Positions 14,349-22,778 of a DNA stretch of 23,963 bases are shown here, in pieces. Positions within the stretch are counted from its first letter, which is position 1. Every line of letters starts with the position of its first letter. Position numbers and translations under genes: made by a program. The DNA is from JBNJEM01 sp051745935 (GTDB taxonomy: Bacteria > Planctomycetota > Planctomycetia > Pirellulales > Pirellulaceae): the NCBI GenBank assembly GCA_051745935.1, contig JBNJEM010000040.1, positions 1 through 23,963 on the forward strand. The letters run 5' to 3'. Below the pieces are notes generated by a model. That model saw only the letters and a list, made by a program, of their open reading frames with translations. It did not search any database and was not told the DNA's origin.

Positions 14349-17069
14349 ATGCGTGACGTTTTACCCCTGTTTACGATCGTGTTGGCCGCGGGCAAAGGTC
14401 GGCGAATGCGAAACCGGTACATGCACAAGGTGTGCTTTGACGTGGCGGGGGAACCGACCATCGTCCGCACCCTCGACACGTTCAACCGTCTGGGCGTGGC
14501 GCAGAATGTGGTGGTTGTGGGAGAGATGGCGGGGCAAGTCGTGGAGACGGTGGGCGAGCGGTTTTCGAACGTTGTGTTTGCCTACCAGCCGAATGCTTTG
14601 GGGACGGGAGACGCGGCCCGCTGTGGTCTCCAGGCGTTGGCGCCAATGAGCGACCGGGCCCGGGTGCTGGTGATCGCCGGCGACAAGATCATCGATAGTG
14701 CGACGCTGGCCCGGCTGATCGAGCAATTCGACGCGTCTCAAACAGACCTGCAAATCCTGGCATCGCCCGCTGAACTGGGGGGCGAGTCGGCCGGCAGAAT
14801 CCTGCTCGACTCCTGTGGTCGACCGGCGGGAATAGCCGAGTTAAGCGACATTCGTTTGCGTGCCTGTCGCGGCGCCGTCGGCGAGTGGTTACAAAAACGC
14901 GAAACGGCGGTTACCGGCGAGCAATTGCAGGAGGTTATCGCGGAGCACGCCGGCAACACGATATCGCTCAAACGCTTGTTCGGCGCCCCGTTGGGCGGCG
15001 CGGCTGGCGATATGGATCCGACGGTCGGCCTCGAACCCCATGAGCTGCTCGATTCGCTTAACCAGCTTCCGTCGGACTTCTCCGTGGACCACGACGCGGC
15101 GGCATGGTCGCCGACCGACGCCCTCCATTCCCCGCTTCGCAATGAGTCGGTCTATCTGGTTCGCAAAGGCGTGCTGGCCTATGGGCTGCAACACATGGTG
15201 GCGGACAACGCCCAAGGTGAGCAGTACTTGACGGATGCGATTGGAGCGATTCTGTCGGCTCGTGATGATCAAGGCGTCAGGTTTCAGGCTGGCTGTGTCG
15301 TGGCCGACGCACCACACAATGTGATGTCCTATAACGACCCGGAGGAATTGTTAAGGATTACCGACTATTTTCGGGGGCGGCGCCAGCAATCGTTGAGCCA
15401 GTTACAACAGCGGTTGGGCCGGGACACGATCCGAACGATTCGGGAATGGTTGGATCTGTTTCCGAACCAGCGCCAACCACTGCCTCGAACCGCCGCCGCG
15501 CTGGCCAAGAACTATGGAGACGCTCCTGAATTGCTGGCCGAGCGGTGCCGGGCCTATCGCGAGGTTTTGCTTCGGTTCGCGTCCGAGTTCGGCGAGGATC
15601 GACATGCCATTATCGTCCGCTCCCCGGGCCGCATCAACGTGATGGGGCGGCACATCGACTACCAGGGAGGCTGCTGCAATCTGATGGCGGTCAACCAGGA
15701 AGTGATCATGGTCGTCTCGCCACGCGACGACGATCGGATCGAGGTTCGCAACGTGGCGCCCCGCCAATTCGCGGACGCGTCGATTTCGGTCGGGCGGCTG
15801 GTGAGCCAGCTCAATTGGGATGACTGGCACAGCTGCATCAATTGCGACGGATTGGAACGTCATCTCCGGCAGTCGGCGGGGCAGTGGAGCATCTACATTG
15901 AGGCGGCGATGCTACGCATGCAAATGGCCTTTCGCGACCGTCTGCTCCACGGCATGGATTTGGTCGCCCACGGCAACATCCCGGTGGCCGCCGGCATGAG
16001 TTCTTCCTCGGCGCTGGTGGTGTCCACCGCCGAAGCGGCCACCGCCCTGCACGGTTTGGAGATAACGCCAAGCCAGTTCGTCAACTTCTGCGGAGAAGGG
16101 GAATGGTTTGTCGGCACGCGGGGCGGCAGCGCCGATCATGCCGCGATGAAATATGGGGCGATGGGAACGATTAACCACGTTCAGTTCCACGATTTTGAAC
16201 TTTTGGAACAAATCCAGTTTCCCGATACGCATCGAATGGTCGTCTGCAACTCGTTCATGCAGGCTAAAAAAGCGGCGGGGGCCATGATCGCTTTCAATTC
16301 CCGCGTCGCCTCGTACCGGCTGGGGGTGGAACTGGTACGAGAACGGTTTCCGAATTTCGCCCCCCTGATCCAGTACGTCCGGGATATTACGCCTGAGGTG
16401 TTGAAGGTACCTCCCCGGCAAATCTACGAGATTCTGCTGGCGCTGCCCGAGTCGCTGACGGCCGCCGAAGTACGACGCCTCTTCTCGTCGCACCCGGCCT
16501 GGGACGAGCTGGCTCCGTACTTCGAGCGGGTGGAGGGGGAACGTGTCTATCCCGTCCGAGGTGTCATGTGGTTTGGTATCGCCGAGTGTGAACGCGCGCG
16601 CAAGGCCGCCGCGTGTCTAAAAGAGGGCAATATGCGCGAATTGGGGCGGCTCATGAAGATCTCGCATGATGGCGAGCGATGTTACCACGTGAGTGACGAT
16701 TTGACGGCGACGCCGTTCCGCACGGATATCTCGGACGATCGCTTGCATGCCCTGATCGACGATGCGATCAGCTGGGATCATCAACGAGTCAGTTCCGCCC
16801 AATTGGAAGGTCAACCGGGTGCTTACCGCTGCAGCATTCGCGAAATCGACGCGCTGGTCGATATCGCGTGCCGTACCCCCGGTGTCTTGGGCGGCCAGAT
16901 CGCGGGGGCCGGGCTCGGCGGGTGTGCCATGGTATTGGCTGAACGCGACGCCGTCACGGCCCTCCAGGAGCGGTTGAACAAGCTCTTCTACGAACCCTCG
17001 GGGCTCCCCTCCGGCGCCACGGTGTGTACGCCGTCGGCTGGCAGCAGTTTACTCCGCATCGAGGCCTAA
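14349..17069 (+). CDS. Nucleotidyltransferase / GHMP-family sugar kinase fusion
   Basis: A 906-residue cytoplasmic protein with two enzyme domains. Residues 1-340 form a GlmU-like nucleotidyltransferase: LAAGKGRRM (12-20), GTGDAARCGLQAL (85-97), VIAGDKIID (108-116) and NAQGEQYLTDAI (287-298, a near match to the GlmU motif). Residues about 400-906 form a galactokinase-like GHMP kinase: SPGRINVMGRHIDYQGG (425-441), NIPVAAGMSSSSALV (543-557), RGGSADHAA with candidate base Asp596, and IAGAGLGGCAM (851-861). The logic resembles plant and Bacteroides FKP (fucokinase plus GDP-fucose pyrophosphorylase): phosphorylate a free sugar at C1, then make the NDP-sugar. The sugar is unknown. Galactokinase GEHTDY reads GRHIDY here. 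I chose the ATG at 14349; a TTG at 14322 adds nine non-domain residues. Confidence 0.85.
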   Translation: MRDVLPLFTIVLAAGKGRRMRNRYMHKVCFDVAGEPTIVRTLDTFNRLGVAQNVVVVGEMAGQVVETVGERFSNVVFAYQPNALGTGDAARCGLQALAPMSDRARVLVIAGDKIIDSATLARLIEQFDASQTDLQILASPAELGGESAGRILLDSCGRPAGIAELSDIRLRACRGAVGEWLQKRETAVTGEQLQEVIAEHAGNTISLKRLFGAPLGGAAGDMDPTVGLEPHELLDSLNQLPSDFSVDHDAAAWSPTDALHSPLRNESVYLVRKGVLAYGLQHMVADNAQGEQYLTDAIGAILSARDDQGVRFQAGCVVADAPHNVMSYNDPEELLRITDYFRGRRQQSLSQLQQRLGRDTIRTIREWLDLFPNQRQPLPRTAAALAKNYGDAPELLAERCRAYREVLLRFASEFGEDRHAIIVRSPGRINVMGRHIDYQGGCCNLMAVNQEVIMVVSPRDDDRIEVRNVAPRQFADASISVGRLVSQLNWDDWHSCINCDGLERHLRQSAGQWSIYIEAAMLRMQMAFRDRLLHGMDLVAHGNIPVAAGMSSSSALVVSTAEAATALHGLEITPSQFVNFCGEGEWFVGTRGGSADHAAMKYGAMGTINHVQFHDFELLEQIQFPDTHRMVVCNSFMQAKKAAGAMIAFNSRVASYRLGVELVRERFPNFAPLIQYVRDITPEVLKVPPRQIYEILLALPESLTAAEVRRLFSSHPAWDELAPYFERVEGERVYPVRGVMWFGIAECERARKAAACLKEGNMRELGRLMKISHDGERCYHVSDDLTATPFRTDISDDRLHALIDDAISWDHQRVSSAQLEGQPGAYRCSIREIDALVDIACRTPGVLGGQIAGAGLGGCAMVLAERDAVTALQERLNKLFYEPSGLPSGATVCTPSAGSSLLRIEA

Positions 17070-17205
17070 CTTCATCATTCGAAATGCCTTGCTCGATATT
17101 CGATATTCGGTAACTTTTTAGCGAACTGAAATACGGCTCTTCCAGGCAATGAGGGGGTTAAGCCAGCGCCCCCCTGACGACCCAAGCGGCAATGATGAGC
17201 TAACA

Positions 17206-17586
17206 TTATGCCGTTTGCCCTTCTGGCATTGCGGATGAGTGGTGCTCCACGATGAGCCATTGCCCGTCAAGCGATTGGTACACGAAAGTGTAACGGGCCT
17301 GCATGGATTCTCCCGAAGAAAAACGAAACGTATACACGCCGGAATTGATCGCAATTCCGCCAAACATCCGCACGTGCGACTGGTCGATCCTTCCGCTTGG
17401 GCCCCGTTCCAGAAAGTGCTTGAAGTAGTCTTCAATCAGGGCGGGCGTGTCTCGCACCTGATTCGAGGCTGTTGGGAGCAACACAGCGGTTTCCGCATAC
17501 AATGAAACAACATTCGATGGCTTTCCCGTCTTTAGTGCGACGTTCCATTTCGTGAATAGATTCAGGATCTCTTTTTCGATATCCAT
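17206..17586 (-). CDS. NTF2-like / SnoaL-type protein (CaMKII association-domain-like)
   Basis: A 126-residue single-domain protein of the cone-shaped NTF2-like fold. It starts with an amphipathic helix (EKEILNLFTKWNVAL), followed by VVSLYAETAVLLPT, YFKHFL, YTFRFSSGESMQARYTFVYQ and the closing WLIVEHHSSAMPE. The last motif is typical of the CaMKII association-domain/SgcJ-EcaC group. Members may be enzymes, binding proteins or oligomerisation domains, so no substrate can be named. The frame extends upstream to 17847, but the ATG at 17586 has GGAGGAG about nine bases before it and begins exactly at the domain. It is a single gene, convergent with the fusion gene. Confidence 0.78.
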   Translation of the reverse strand: MDIEKEILNLFTKWNVALKTGKPSNVVSLYAETAVLLPTASNQVRDTPALIEDYFKHFLERGPSGRIDQSHVRMFGGIAINSGVYTFRFSSGESMQARYTFVYQSLDGQWLIVEHHSSAMPEGQTA

Positions 17587-17943
17587 GGTTGAAGACTCCT
17601 CCGGGAAAAGCAACTTGTGGGCGTGTTGGTTACGCGAGACCTTGAGCGTTACGAATGGGCCAAGGTTCACCGCCCCGTATCGGTTTCGTGCCGGTGGGCG
17701 CGATGGTATCGAAAATCGTGGTTCGGCGAGTCGGGCAGGTCGTGGATCACGTAAGGCACGGCCAACCAGAAGCGCGGCCAACGACAGACGAAGCCCGCAC
17801 TTGACAGCCGACCAACGCGGTACTATCTGTAGAACAGGGTAAAGCATGGGGAAGGTTGACGACTCATGCCAAGGCCGCGAGGTGATCCCATCTTTCGGCG
17901 TCGCGGCCAGGAGGGTGCGCGGCCCGGCATGTCCGGAATATAT

Positions 17944-18038
17944 TTCAGGCGGTTGGATTTTTCCGGGTGGAAAGCTGCCCGACGCAAGCCGTCCTCCCGT
18001 TGGTCGGACTCGCGGCGGACAACGTCATCCGCGACCGG
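17944..18038 (+). repeat. R1 element, copy D
   Basis: A full 95-bp copy, nearly identical to B. It is flanked by TATAT (17939-17943) and TATCT (18039-18043), a 4/5 direct repeat. Confidence 0.87.
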
Positions 18039-18239
18039 TATCTGTCGCTTTCGGTCGAAAGCTGGAATTTGAACGGTTTTCGTTGGATGGTGGAAGAGGG
18101 GGGGCTTTGGGGGGTTCGGCGAGTAATCAACCGCTGGGAGCTGGCCGCAATTCTTGGGGTGCGGTGTCTATCGTTGCTGAGCCACGGCGACGCGAGGCTC
18201 GCGGACGTGTCCCCATTTCATCCGGGCCATTGACACTGG

Positions 18240-18267
18240 AAACGCCTGCTGCCCCTTCGTGGCGTTT
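18240..18267 (+). promoter_or_regulatory. Hairpin in the leader of the ACT-HAD gene
   Basis: AAACGCC (18240-18246) pairs perfectly with GGCGTTT (18261-18267) around a 14-base loop. The stem can extend by CAC/GTG past a small bulge. It sits 43 bases before the start codon of a putative amino-acid-binding protein, so attenuation or RNA-level control is possible but unproven. Confidence 0.35.
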
Positions 18268-18309
18268 GTGATGGCGTGAAGTATAACTGACCAGGCACGG
18301 GAGGCAACG

Positions 18310-19464
18310 ATGACTCGCCAGCGACTCTATATGGTATACGGGACGGGCAGTGACGCCGTCGGCCTGGTGGGGCGGATTACGACGCCGATCAGCCAAGCTG
18401 GGGGCAACATTGTCGATCTGCGCCAGGACGTGCTTCATGGACTATTTTCCGTGCTCTTGGTCGTTGATTTGGCCGGAACGGAGATGGAGCTTCAGGTTTT
18501 TTCGGACATGGTCAGGAGAATCGGAGAAGAGACGGGCCTGGAGCTTTCGGTCGACAAATACAACCCGACGCCCCGTGATCCCGAGAAGGAAAACGTGCTC
18601 TTGATCCTGATCGGAAGGGACCGTCCCGGCATCATTTCATCGATCTCGGAGACCTTGGGCAAGTACAAGGCCAACATCGAGTTCGCTCAAAGTATTGGCC
18701 GAGAGGGGGTATTTCTGACGGAGTTGCGGGCCGACATCAGCCGAAGTTCAATTCCGTTGGAGAATCTGCGGGCCACGGTTCACAAGGCCATGGCCGAGAT
18801 GGGTATCCAAGCCGTGTTCCAGTCCGAGGACGTGTTTAACAAAAGAAAACGCGTCATTCTCTTTGACATTGGCGGCAGTTTCGTCGCTCCGGAACTTCGT
18901 GACGAGATTTTCGAGCAAACCGCCCTCTCGGCTTCCGATTTCGAGGGACAGTACACCTTCAGCGACGTCGCGGGGTCGCTGCGAAAGGCGGCGAGCCGCC
19001 TGGAAGGCATGCCATGCGAGGTGCTCGAGAGCATCATTCAGGAGATCCAACCCACGCCCGGCACGATTGAGCTGCTGCAGACGCTCAGAACCATGGGCTA
19101 CAAAATCGCGCTGGCGTCCAACGCGTTCGCCCCGCTGGCCGATGCACTGAAAACCAAGTTGGGGATCGATTACGCGTATGGGTATCCATTGCCGATGGAT
19201 GACGATTCGAAGTGCATCACGGGGGAAGTTCCCTCCCACGACCTAGCCGGTAGGGATTTGGAACGGCTGGTGGGCGAAATCATCGCGGCCGAGGGCATCC
19301 GTCGAGAAGATGTTGCGATTATCTCCGATCGAGAGTCAACCGAGGCCCCGGGCGTACGGTTGGAATTAAAGCTTGGCCAGATCCTGGACTATTACAACAA
19401 AAAGATTATCAGTCGCGACGCCCTGCTGGGGCTGTTGGGTAGCTTTGGCATGCCGCGTGAATAG
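18310..19464 (+). CDS. Double-ACT, SerB-like protein with degenerate HAD domain
   Basis: A 384-residue protein. Two ACT domains (about 5-85 and 95-172; the second has LIGRDRPGIISSISETL at 100-116) precede a HAD domain related to phosphoserine phosphatase (about 180-365). The overall order matches mycobacterial SerB2. The HAD core is altered: motif I reads FDIGGS, keeping Asp186 but with Gly188 for the second Asp; motif II keeps Ser270 in IALASNAF; motif IV, normally GDGANDxxM, reads SDRESTEAP. The domain still has the cap and PTPGTIELLQTL like SerB. It is probably a serine-sensing or regulatory pseudo-phosphatase, although altered chemistry cannot be excluded. A strong GGGAGG site supports the ATG, and fhs follows after 47 bp. 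Confidence 0.85.
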   Translation: MTRQRLYMVYGTGSDAVGLVGRITTPISQAGGNIVDLRQDVLHGLFSVLLVVDLAGTEMELQVFSDMVRRIGEETGLELSVDKYNPTPRDPEKENVLLILIGRDRPGIISSISETLGKYKANIEFAQSIGREGVFLTELRADISRSSIPLENLRATVHKAMAEMGIQAVFQSEDVFNKRKRVILFDIGGSFVAPELRDEIFEQTALSASDFEGQYTFSDVAGSLRKAASRLEGMPCEVLESIIQEIQPTPGTIELLQTLRTMGYKIALASNAFAPLADALKTKLGIDYAYGYPLPMDDDSKCITGEVPSHDLAGRDLERLVGEIIAAEGIRREDVAIISDRESTEAPGVRLELKLGQILDYYNKKIISRDALLGLLGSFGMPRE

Positions 19465-19511
19465 CAGCGGGGTCCGGCGTCGGGCTGAGAAAAGCAAGCA
19501 GGAACGTACGC

Positions 19512-21128
19512 TTGAGATCAGACATTGACATAGCGCGGGTGGCCGAAAAACGCTCGATCCTGGAGGTGGCCGAGAAGGCGGGGCTGGACGCGGATGATCT
19601 GGTCTCTCACGGGCCCTACATCGCCAAGGTACCGCACTCGGTGGCTGCGAAGTATGCGGATGCGCCCACCGGTCAGCTCGTGCTGGTCACGGCCATGACG
19701 CCGACGCCCCAGGGCGAGGGGAAAACCACCAATACCATTGGGCTCGGGCAAGCGCTGAGCCATGCGGGCAACAAAACCATGGTTGCCATTCGGGAGCCGT
19801 CGCTCGGACCGTGCATGGGGCTCAAGGGCGGGGCAGCCGGCGGAGGCTACTCGCAGGTGTTGCCCATGGAGGACATCAACCTCCATTTCACGGGCGACAT
19901 GCATGCCATATCCACGGCGCATAACTTGCTGGCCGCCGTGGTCGATAACCACCTGCACCAGCGATCCGAACCCGAGATTCACCCGCGGAAGGTGGATTGG
20001 AAACGGGTGATCGACATGAATGATCGCACGCTTCGCAACATCCTGGTCGGCTTGCAGGGGGCGGGAACCAACGGTGTCATGCGGGAGGACCGGTTCGAAA
20101 TCACGGCCGCGTCCGAGATCATGGCCATTTTGTGCCTGGCCTCCGATCTTGCCGACCTTAAACGCCGGCTCGGAAACATCATCGTCGGCTATGACTATCT
20201 TCGAAAACCCGTGACCAACGCGGACATTGGCGCTCAAGGCGCCATGACCGCCCTGCTCAAACACGCGATGCATCCGAACCTGGTGCAAAGCACTGAGAAC
20301 ACGCCCGTGTTCGTCCACGGCGGTCCCTTCGCCAACATCGCGCACGGATGCAACTCGCTGGTCGCCACCCGCCTGGCGCTCCGAACCCGGGACTATGTGG
20401 TCACCGAAGCGGGATTTGGCGCGGACTTGGGCGCCGAAAAATTCTTCAACATCAAATGCCGCGCCGGAAATCTAGAGCCGTCGGCCGTGGTGTTGGTGGT
20501 CACGCGGAGGGCGATCGCGGTCCACGGAATTGACAATGTCTTGAAACATGTCGAAAGCGTCCGGCATTTCGGGGTTCCGGTCGTGGTGTCCATTAACCGG
20601 TTCCTGGAGGACAGCCCCGACGACCTTCAACAAATCAAGGATCAATGTGTCACCGCTGGGGTGGACGCATCCATTACGGATTTCCGGGAAGGGGGCGGTC
20701 AAGGGGGCGTGGAACTGGCTGAAAAAGTGGTTCAACTATGCGATGCGGACTCGCACTTCGCGCCCCTCTACGACCTCGACACGTCCGTGGTGAACAAGAT
20801 CGAAACGATCGCGACGAAGATCTACGGCGCCTCGGGGGTCGAGCTGACCAAGCCGGCGGCTCGCGCGATCAAACAAATCGAAAACCTCGGGTATGGGAAC
20901 CTCCCCATTTGCATGGCCAAGACCCCGGCTTCCTTGACGGACAACCCGAAAGTCCCCGGCTGCCCGTCTGGTTTCACCATTACGGTTTCCGATGCCAAAG
21001 TGTCGGCGGGGGCCGGTTTCATCGTGGTCTATACCGGCGCGGTCATGACCATGCCCGGCCTGCCGAAACACCCCGCCGCTTTGGATATCGATATCGATGA
21101 AAGCGGAAATATCTCCGGGCTGTTCTAA
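19512..21128 (+). CDS. fhs: Formate-tetrahydrofolate ligase
   Basis: A 538-residue enzyme joining formate to tetrahydrofolate with ATP to give 10-formyl-THF. Motifs: TPTPQGEGKTTNTIGLGQAL (63-82, nucleotide loop), REPSLGPCMGLKGGAAGGG, NLHFTGDMHAISTAHNLLAA, EAGFGADLGAEKF and, near the end, AGAGFIVVYTGAVMTMPGLPK. It is slightly shorter than the usual ~556 residues, with no motif missing. The start is a TTG at 19512, preceded by AGGA at 19500-19503; I see no ATG that would keep the N-terminus. It sits 47 bp after the double-ACT SerB-like gene, so co-transcription is likely; serine is the main one-carbon donor in most bacteria, which gives the pair a common theme. Confidence 0.95.
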   Translation: MRSDIDIARVAEKRSILEVAEKAGLDADDLVSHGPYIAKVPHSVAAKYADAPTGQLVLVTAMTPTPQGEGKTTNTIGLGQALSHAGNKTMVAIREPSLGPCMGLKGGAAGGGYSQVLPMEDINLHFTGDMHAISTAHNLLAAVVDNHLHQRSEPEIHPRKVDWKRVIDMNDRTLRNILVGLQGAGTNGVMREDRFEITAASEIMAILCLASDLADLKRRLGNIIVGYDYLRKPVTNADIGAQGAMTALLKHAMHPNLVQSTENTPVFVHGGPFANIAHGCNSLVATRLALRTRDYVVTEAGFGADLGAEKFFNIKCRAGNLEPSAVVLVVTRRAIAVHGIDNVLKHVESVRHFGVPVVVSINRFLEDSPDDLQQIKDQCVTAGVDASITDFREGGGQGGVELAEKVVQLCDADSHFAPLYDLDTSVVNKIETIATKIYGASGVELTKPAARAIKQIENLGYGNLPICMAKTPASLTDNPKVPGCPSGFTITVSDAKVSAGAGFIVVYTGAVMTMPGLPKHPAALDIDIDESGNISGLF

Positions 21129-21271
21129 CCTCGAGTCGCGCGAGACAGCTCGAGCCGCGCCCCCCGAAGGAAAAGCGGCCATGCCTGCTTGATCCGTGGT
21201 TGCGAAAACAGGACAATACCCGTGGAGATCGTGTTGAGTCCACTAGTTTCGCAACCTGTGAGGAGAGAGCC

Positions 21272-22474
21272 ATGCGTATGAGTGTCATTGGGTCAACGGT
21301 CTTGTTCGCGATGTTCGTCGGGGTATCCGCGGCGGAGCATCCCGTCAAGTTCGAGCCACGGTTGCTGACCGTTGACGCGAACGAGGGCTGCGACGTGGCG
21401 GACTTCGATCGAGATGGGAAATTGGATGTCGTAGCCGGCCGAAATTGGTATCGCAACGGCGAGTGGGTACCGCGTCCGGTTCGCTGTATCGAGGATTGGA
21501 ACGGCTATGTACGTTCCAACGGTGATTGGGCCCATGACTGCAACGGCGATAACTATCCCGACGTCATCGCGATGGATTTCACCTCTGGAGAAGTGTACTG
21601 GTACGAGAATCCAGGCGCCGAGGGGCTCGAGAAGGGGCATCTCTGGTCGCCACGCTTATTGGGCGACACACGCCAGAAGAACAATGAAGCATGCTACTTG
21701 ATCGATATCGTCGGGGACAGCACCCCCGAGTGGTTCGCCAATCAGTGGAACAAGAACAATCCGACGCTGGTTTGGACGCTGACGACGGAGCAGCGAGAGG
21801 TGAAGACAAAGCAGGGGCGAAAGGCAAAGGACGTCACGCGACAAGTGCCGGCTATCCAAAAGCATGCGATCGGTGACATCAACGGACATGGTGTTGGCTT
21901 TGGCGACATCAACAACGATGGGCGAGACGACATTGTTTTTGGACTGGGCTGGTACGAACGACCGGCCGGCGATCCCTTGCAGCGAAAGTGGATCCATCAT
22001 GCCGACTGGGAGCTGCATGGCAGCTGTCCCATGTTGGTTTACGATGTGGACGGCGACGGTATTAACGATCTCGTCTGGTCCGACTCGCACGATTATGGCA
22101 TCTACTTGTGGCGGGGCGCCGGAACGGACGCTGATGGCAAGCTGCAATTTGAAAAGACGACGATTGACAAGAGTTTTTCCCAGGCCCATTGCCTGCATTT
22201 GGCTGATTTGAACGGCGACGGGCGCAAGGAGCTGATCACGGGCAAACGTGTCCTGGCTCACAACGGCGGCGATCCCGGAAGCGATGAACCACCGATTATG
22301 CGTTACTATGTGTGGAACGCCGAGAGTAAGTCGTTTAAGCCTTACACGATAAATGAAGGTCAAGTGGGAGCCGGTCTCCAAATCCGCACGGCTGATCTGG
22401 ACGGCGATGGGGATATCGATATTGTCGTGGCCGGCAAGGAGGGCACGCAGATTCTCTTTAACCAGCGCCGGTAG
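21272..22474 (+). CDS. Exported FG-GAP/VCBS repeat protein
   Basis: A 400-residue secreted protein, probably a beta-propeller. A Sec signal peptide (MRMS, hydrophobic core, VSAAE) would be cut near residue 20. At least six Ca-binding-type acidic loops are visible: DFDRDGKLD (44-52), DCNGDNYPD (89-97), DINNDGRDD (212-220), DVDGDGIND (258-266), DLNGDGRKE (312-320) and DLDGDGDID (375-383), each followed by a short hydrophobic strand as in FG-GAP repeats. Such proteins are abundant in planctomycetes and usually of unknown role (surface or polysaccharide binding). AGGAGAG just before the ATG at 21272 fixes the start. It is transcribed after fhs, with a 143-bp gap and no functional link. Confidence 0.88.
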   Translation: MRMSVIGSTVLFAMFVGVSAAEHPVKFEPRLLTVDANEGCDVADFDRDGKLDVVAGRNWYRNGEWVPRPVRCIEDWNGYVRSNGDWAHDCNGDNYPDVIAMDFTSGEVYWYENPGAEGLEKGHLWSPRLLGDTRQKNNEACYLIDIVGDSTPEWFANQWNKNNPTLVWTLTTEQREVKTKQGRKAKDVTRQVPAIQKHAIGDINGHGVGFGDINNDGRDDIVFGLGWYERPAGDPLQRKWIHHADWELHGSCPMLVYDVDGDGINDLVWSDSHDYGIYLWRGAGTDADGKLQFEKTTIDKSFSQAHCLHLADLNGDGRKELITGKRVLAHNGGDPGSDEPPIMRYYVWNAESKSFKPYTINEGQVGAGLQIRTADLDGDGDIDIVVAGKEGTQILFNQRR

Positions 22475-22502
22475 TTTGGAACCCCCGCGCGGCCCGAATA
22501 TA

Positions 22503-22597
22503 CCGGTCGCGGATGACTTTCTTCGCCGCGAGTCCGACCAACGGGAGGGCGGCTTGCCTCGGGCAGCTTTCCACCCGGAAAAAGCCCACCGTTTGAA
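22503..22597 (-). repeat. R1 element, copy E
   Basis: A full 95-bp copy in reverse orientation, 28 bp after the VCBS gene stop. Element-strand flanks are CGTAT and TATAT, only 3/5 matching. Its first bases read TTCAAACGG instead of TTCAGGCGG and the 3' hairpin has one mismatch, so it looks older. Confidence 0.83.
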
Positions 22598-22660
22598 ATA
22601 CGGACTCAGAAATCACGCGCCCCGGGCGGCCATGAGTCTACCGTGCTGGTTCGAACGGCT

Positions 22661-22740
22661 AAGAAGCCATAACAAAACCGGGTAGGTTTCCCCTGGCCCA
22701 GGGACTTCTAAGAGCGGGGACCTGGGTCGGTTACGAGCTG
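22661..22740 (+). repeat. R3 repeat, copy c
   Basis: An 80-bp copy starting AAGAAGCCATAACAAAACC and ending TTACGAGCTG. CCCAGG and CCTGGG inside it form a perfect 6-bp inverted repeat. It ends 38 bases before the start of the pseudogene. Confidence 0.7.
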
Positions 22741-22778
22741 TCAATGGATCCGATGTTTCGTGCTCAGCGAGGTGCACG

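Larger units (their letters stand above)
17587..18309. other. Divergent intergenic region with one R1 copy
   Basis: About 720 bp between the NTF2-like gene (-) and the ACT-HAD gene (+). It holds R1 copy D and a leader hairpin. The upstream part of the NTF2-like frame (17587-17847) has no sign of real coding sequence. GGGAGG at 18299-18304 is the ribosome binding site for the ACT-HAD gene. Confidence 0.55.

Noticed and set aside
17089..17173. CGATATT direct repeat and GGGGG/CCCCC pair after the fusion gene as a terminator
   Set aside because: The stem has an 11-base loop and no T-run; too weak to list.
17846..18271. A 141-codon frame on the + strand
   Set aside because: It crosses R1 copy D and its peptide is the repeat translated; flanking parts show no family resemblance.
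18230..18287. TTGACA and TATAAC before the ACT-HAD gene as a promoter
   Set aside because: They are about 46 bases apart, far beyond the normal 16-18, so they do not form one promoter.
22640..22670. GGTTCGAA resembling a tRNA T-loop
   Set aside because: No acceptor stem, anticodon arm or D-arm can be built around it. The same applies to GGTTCGA near 11704.
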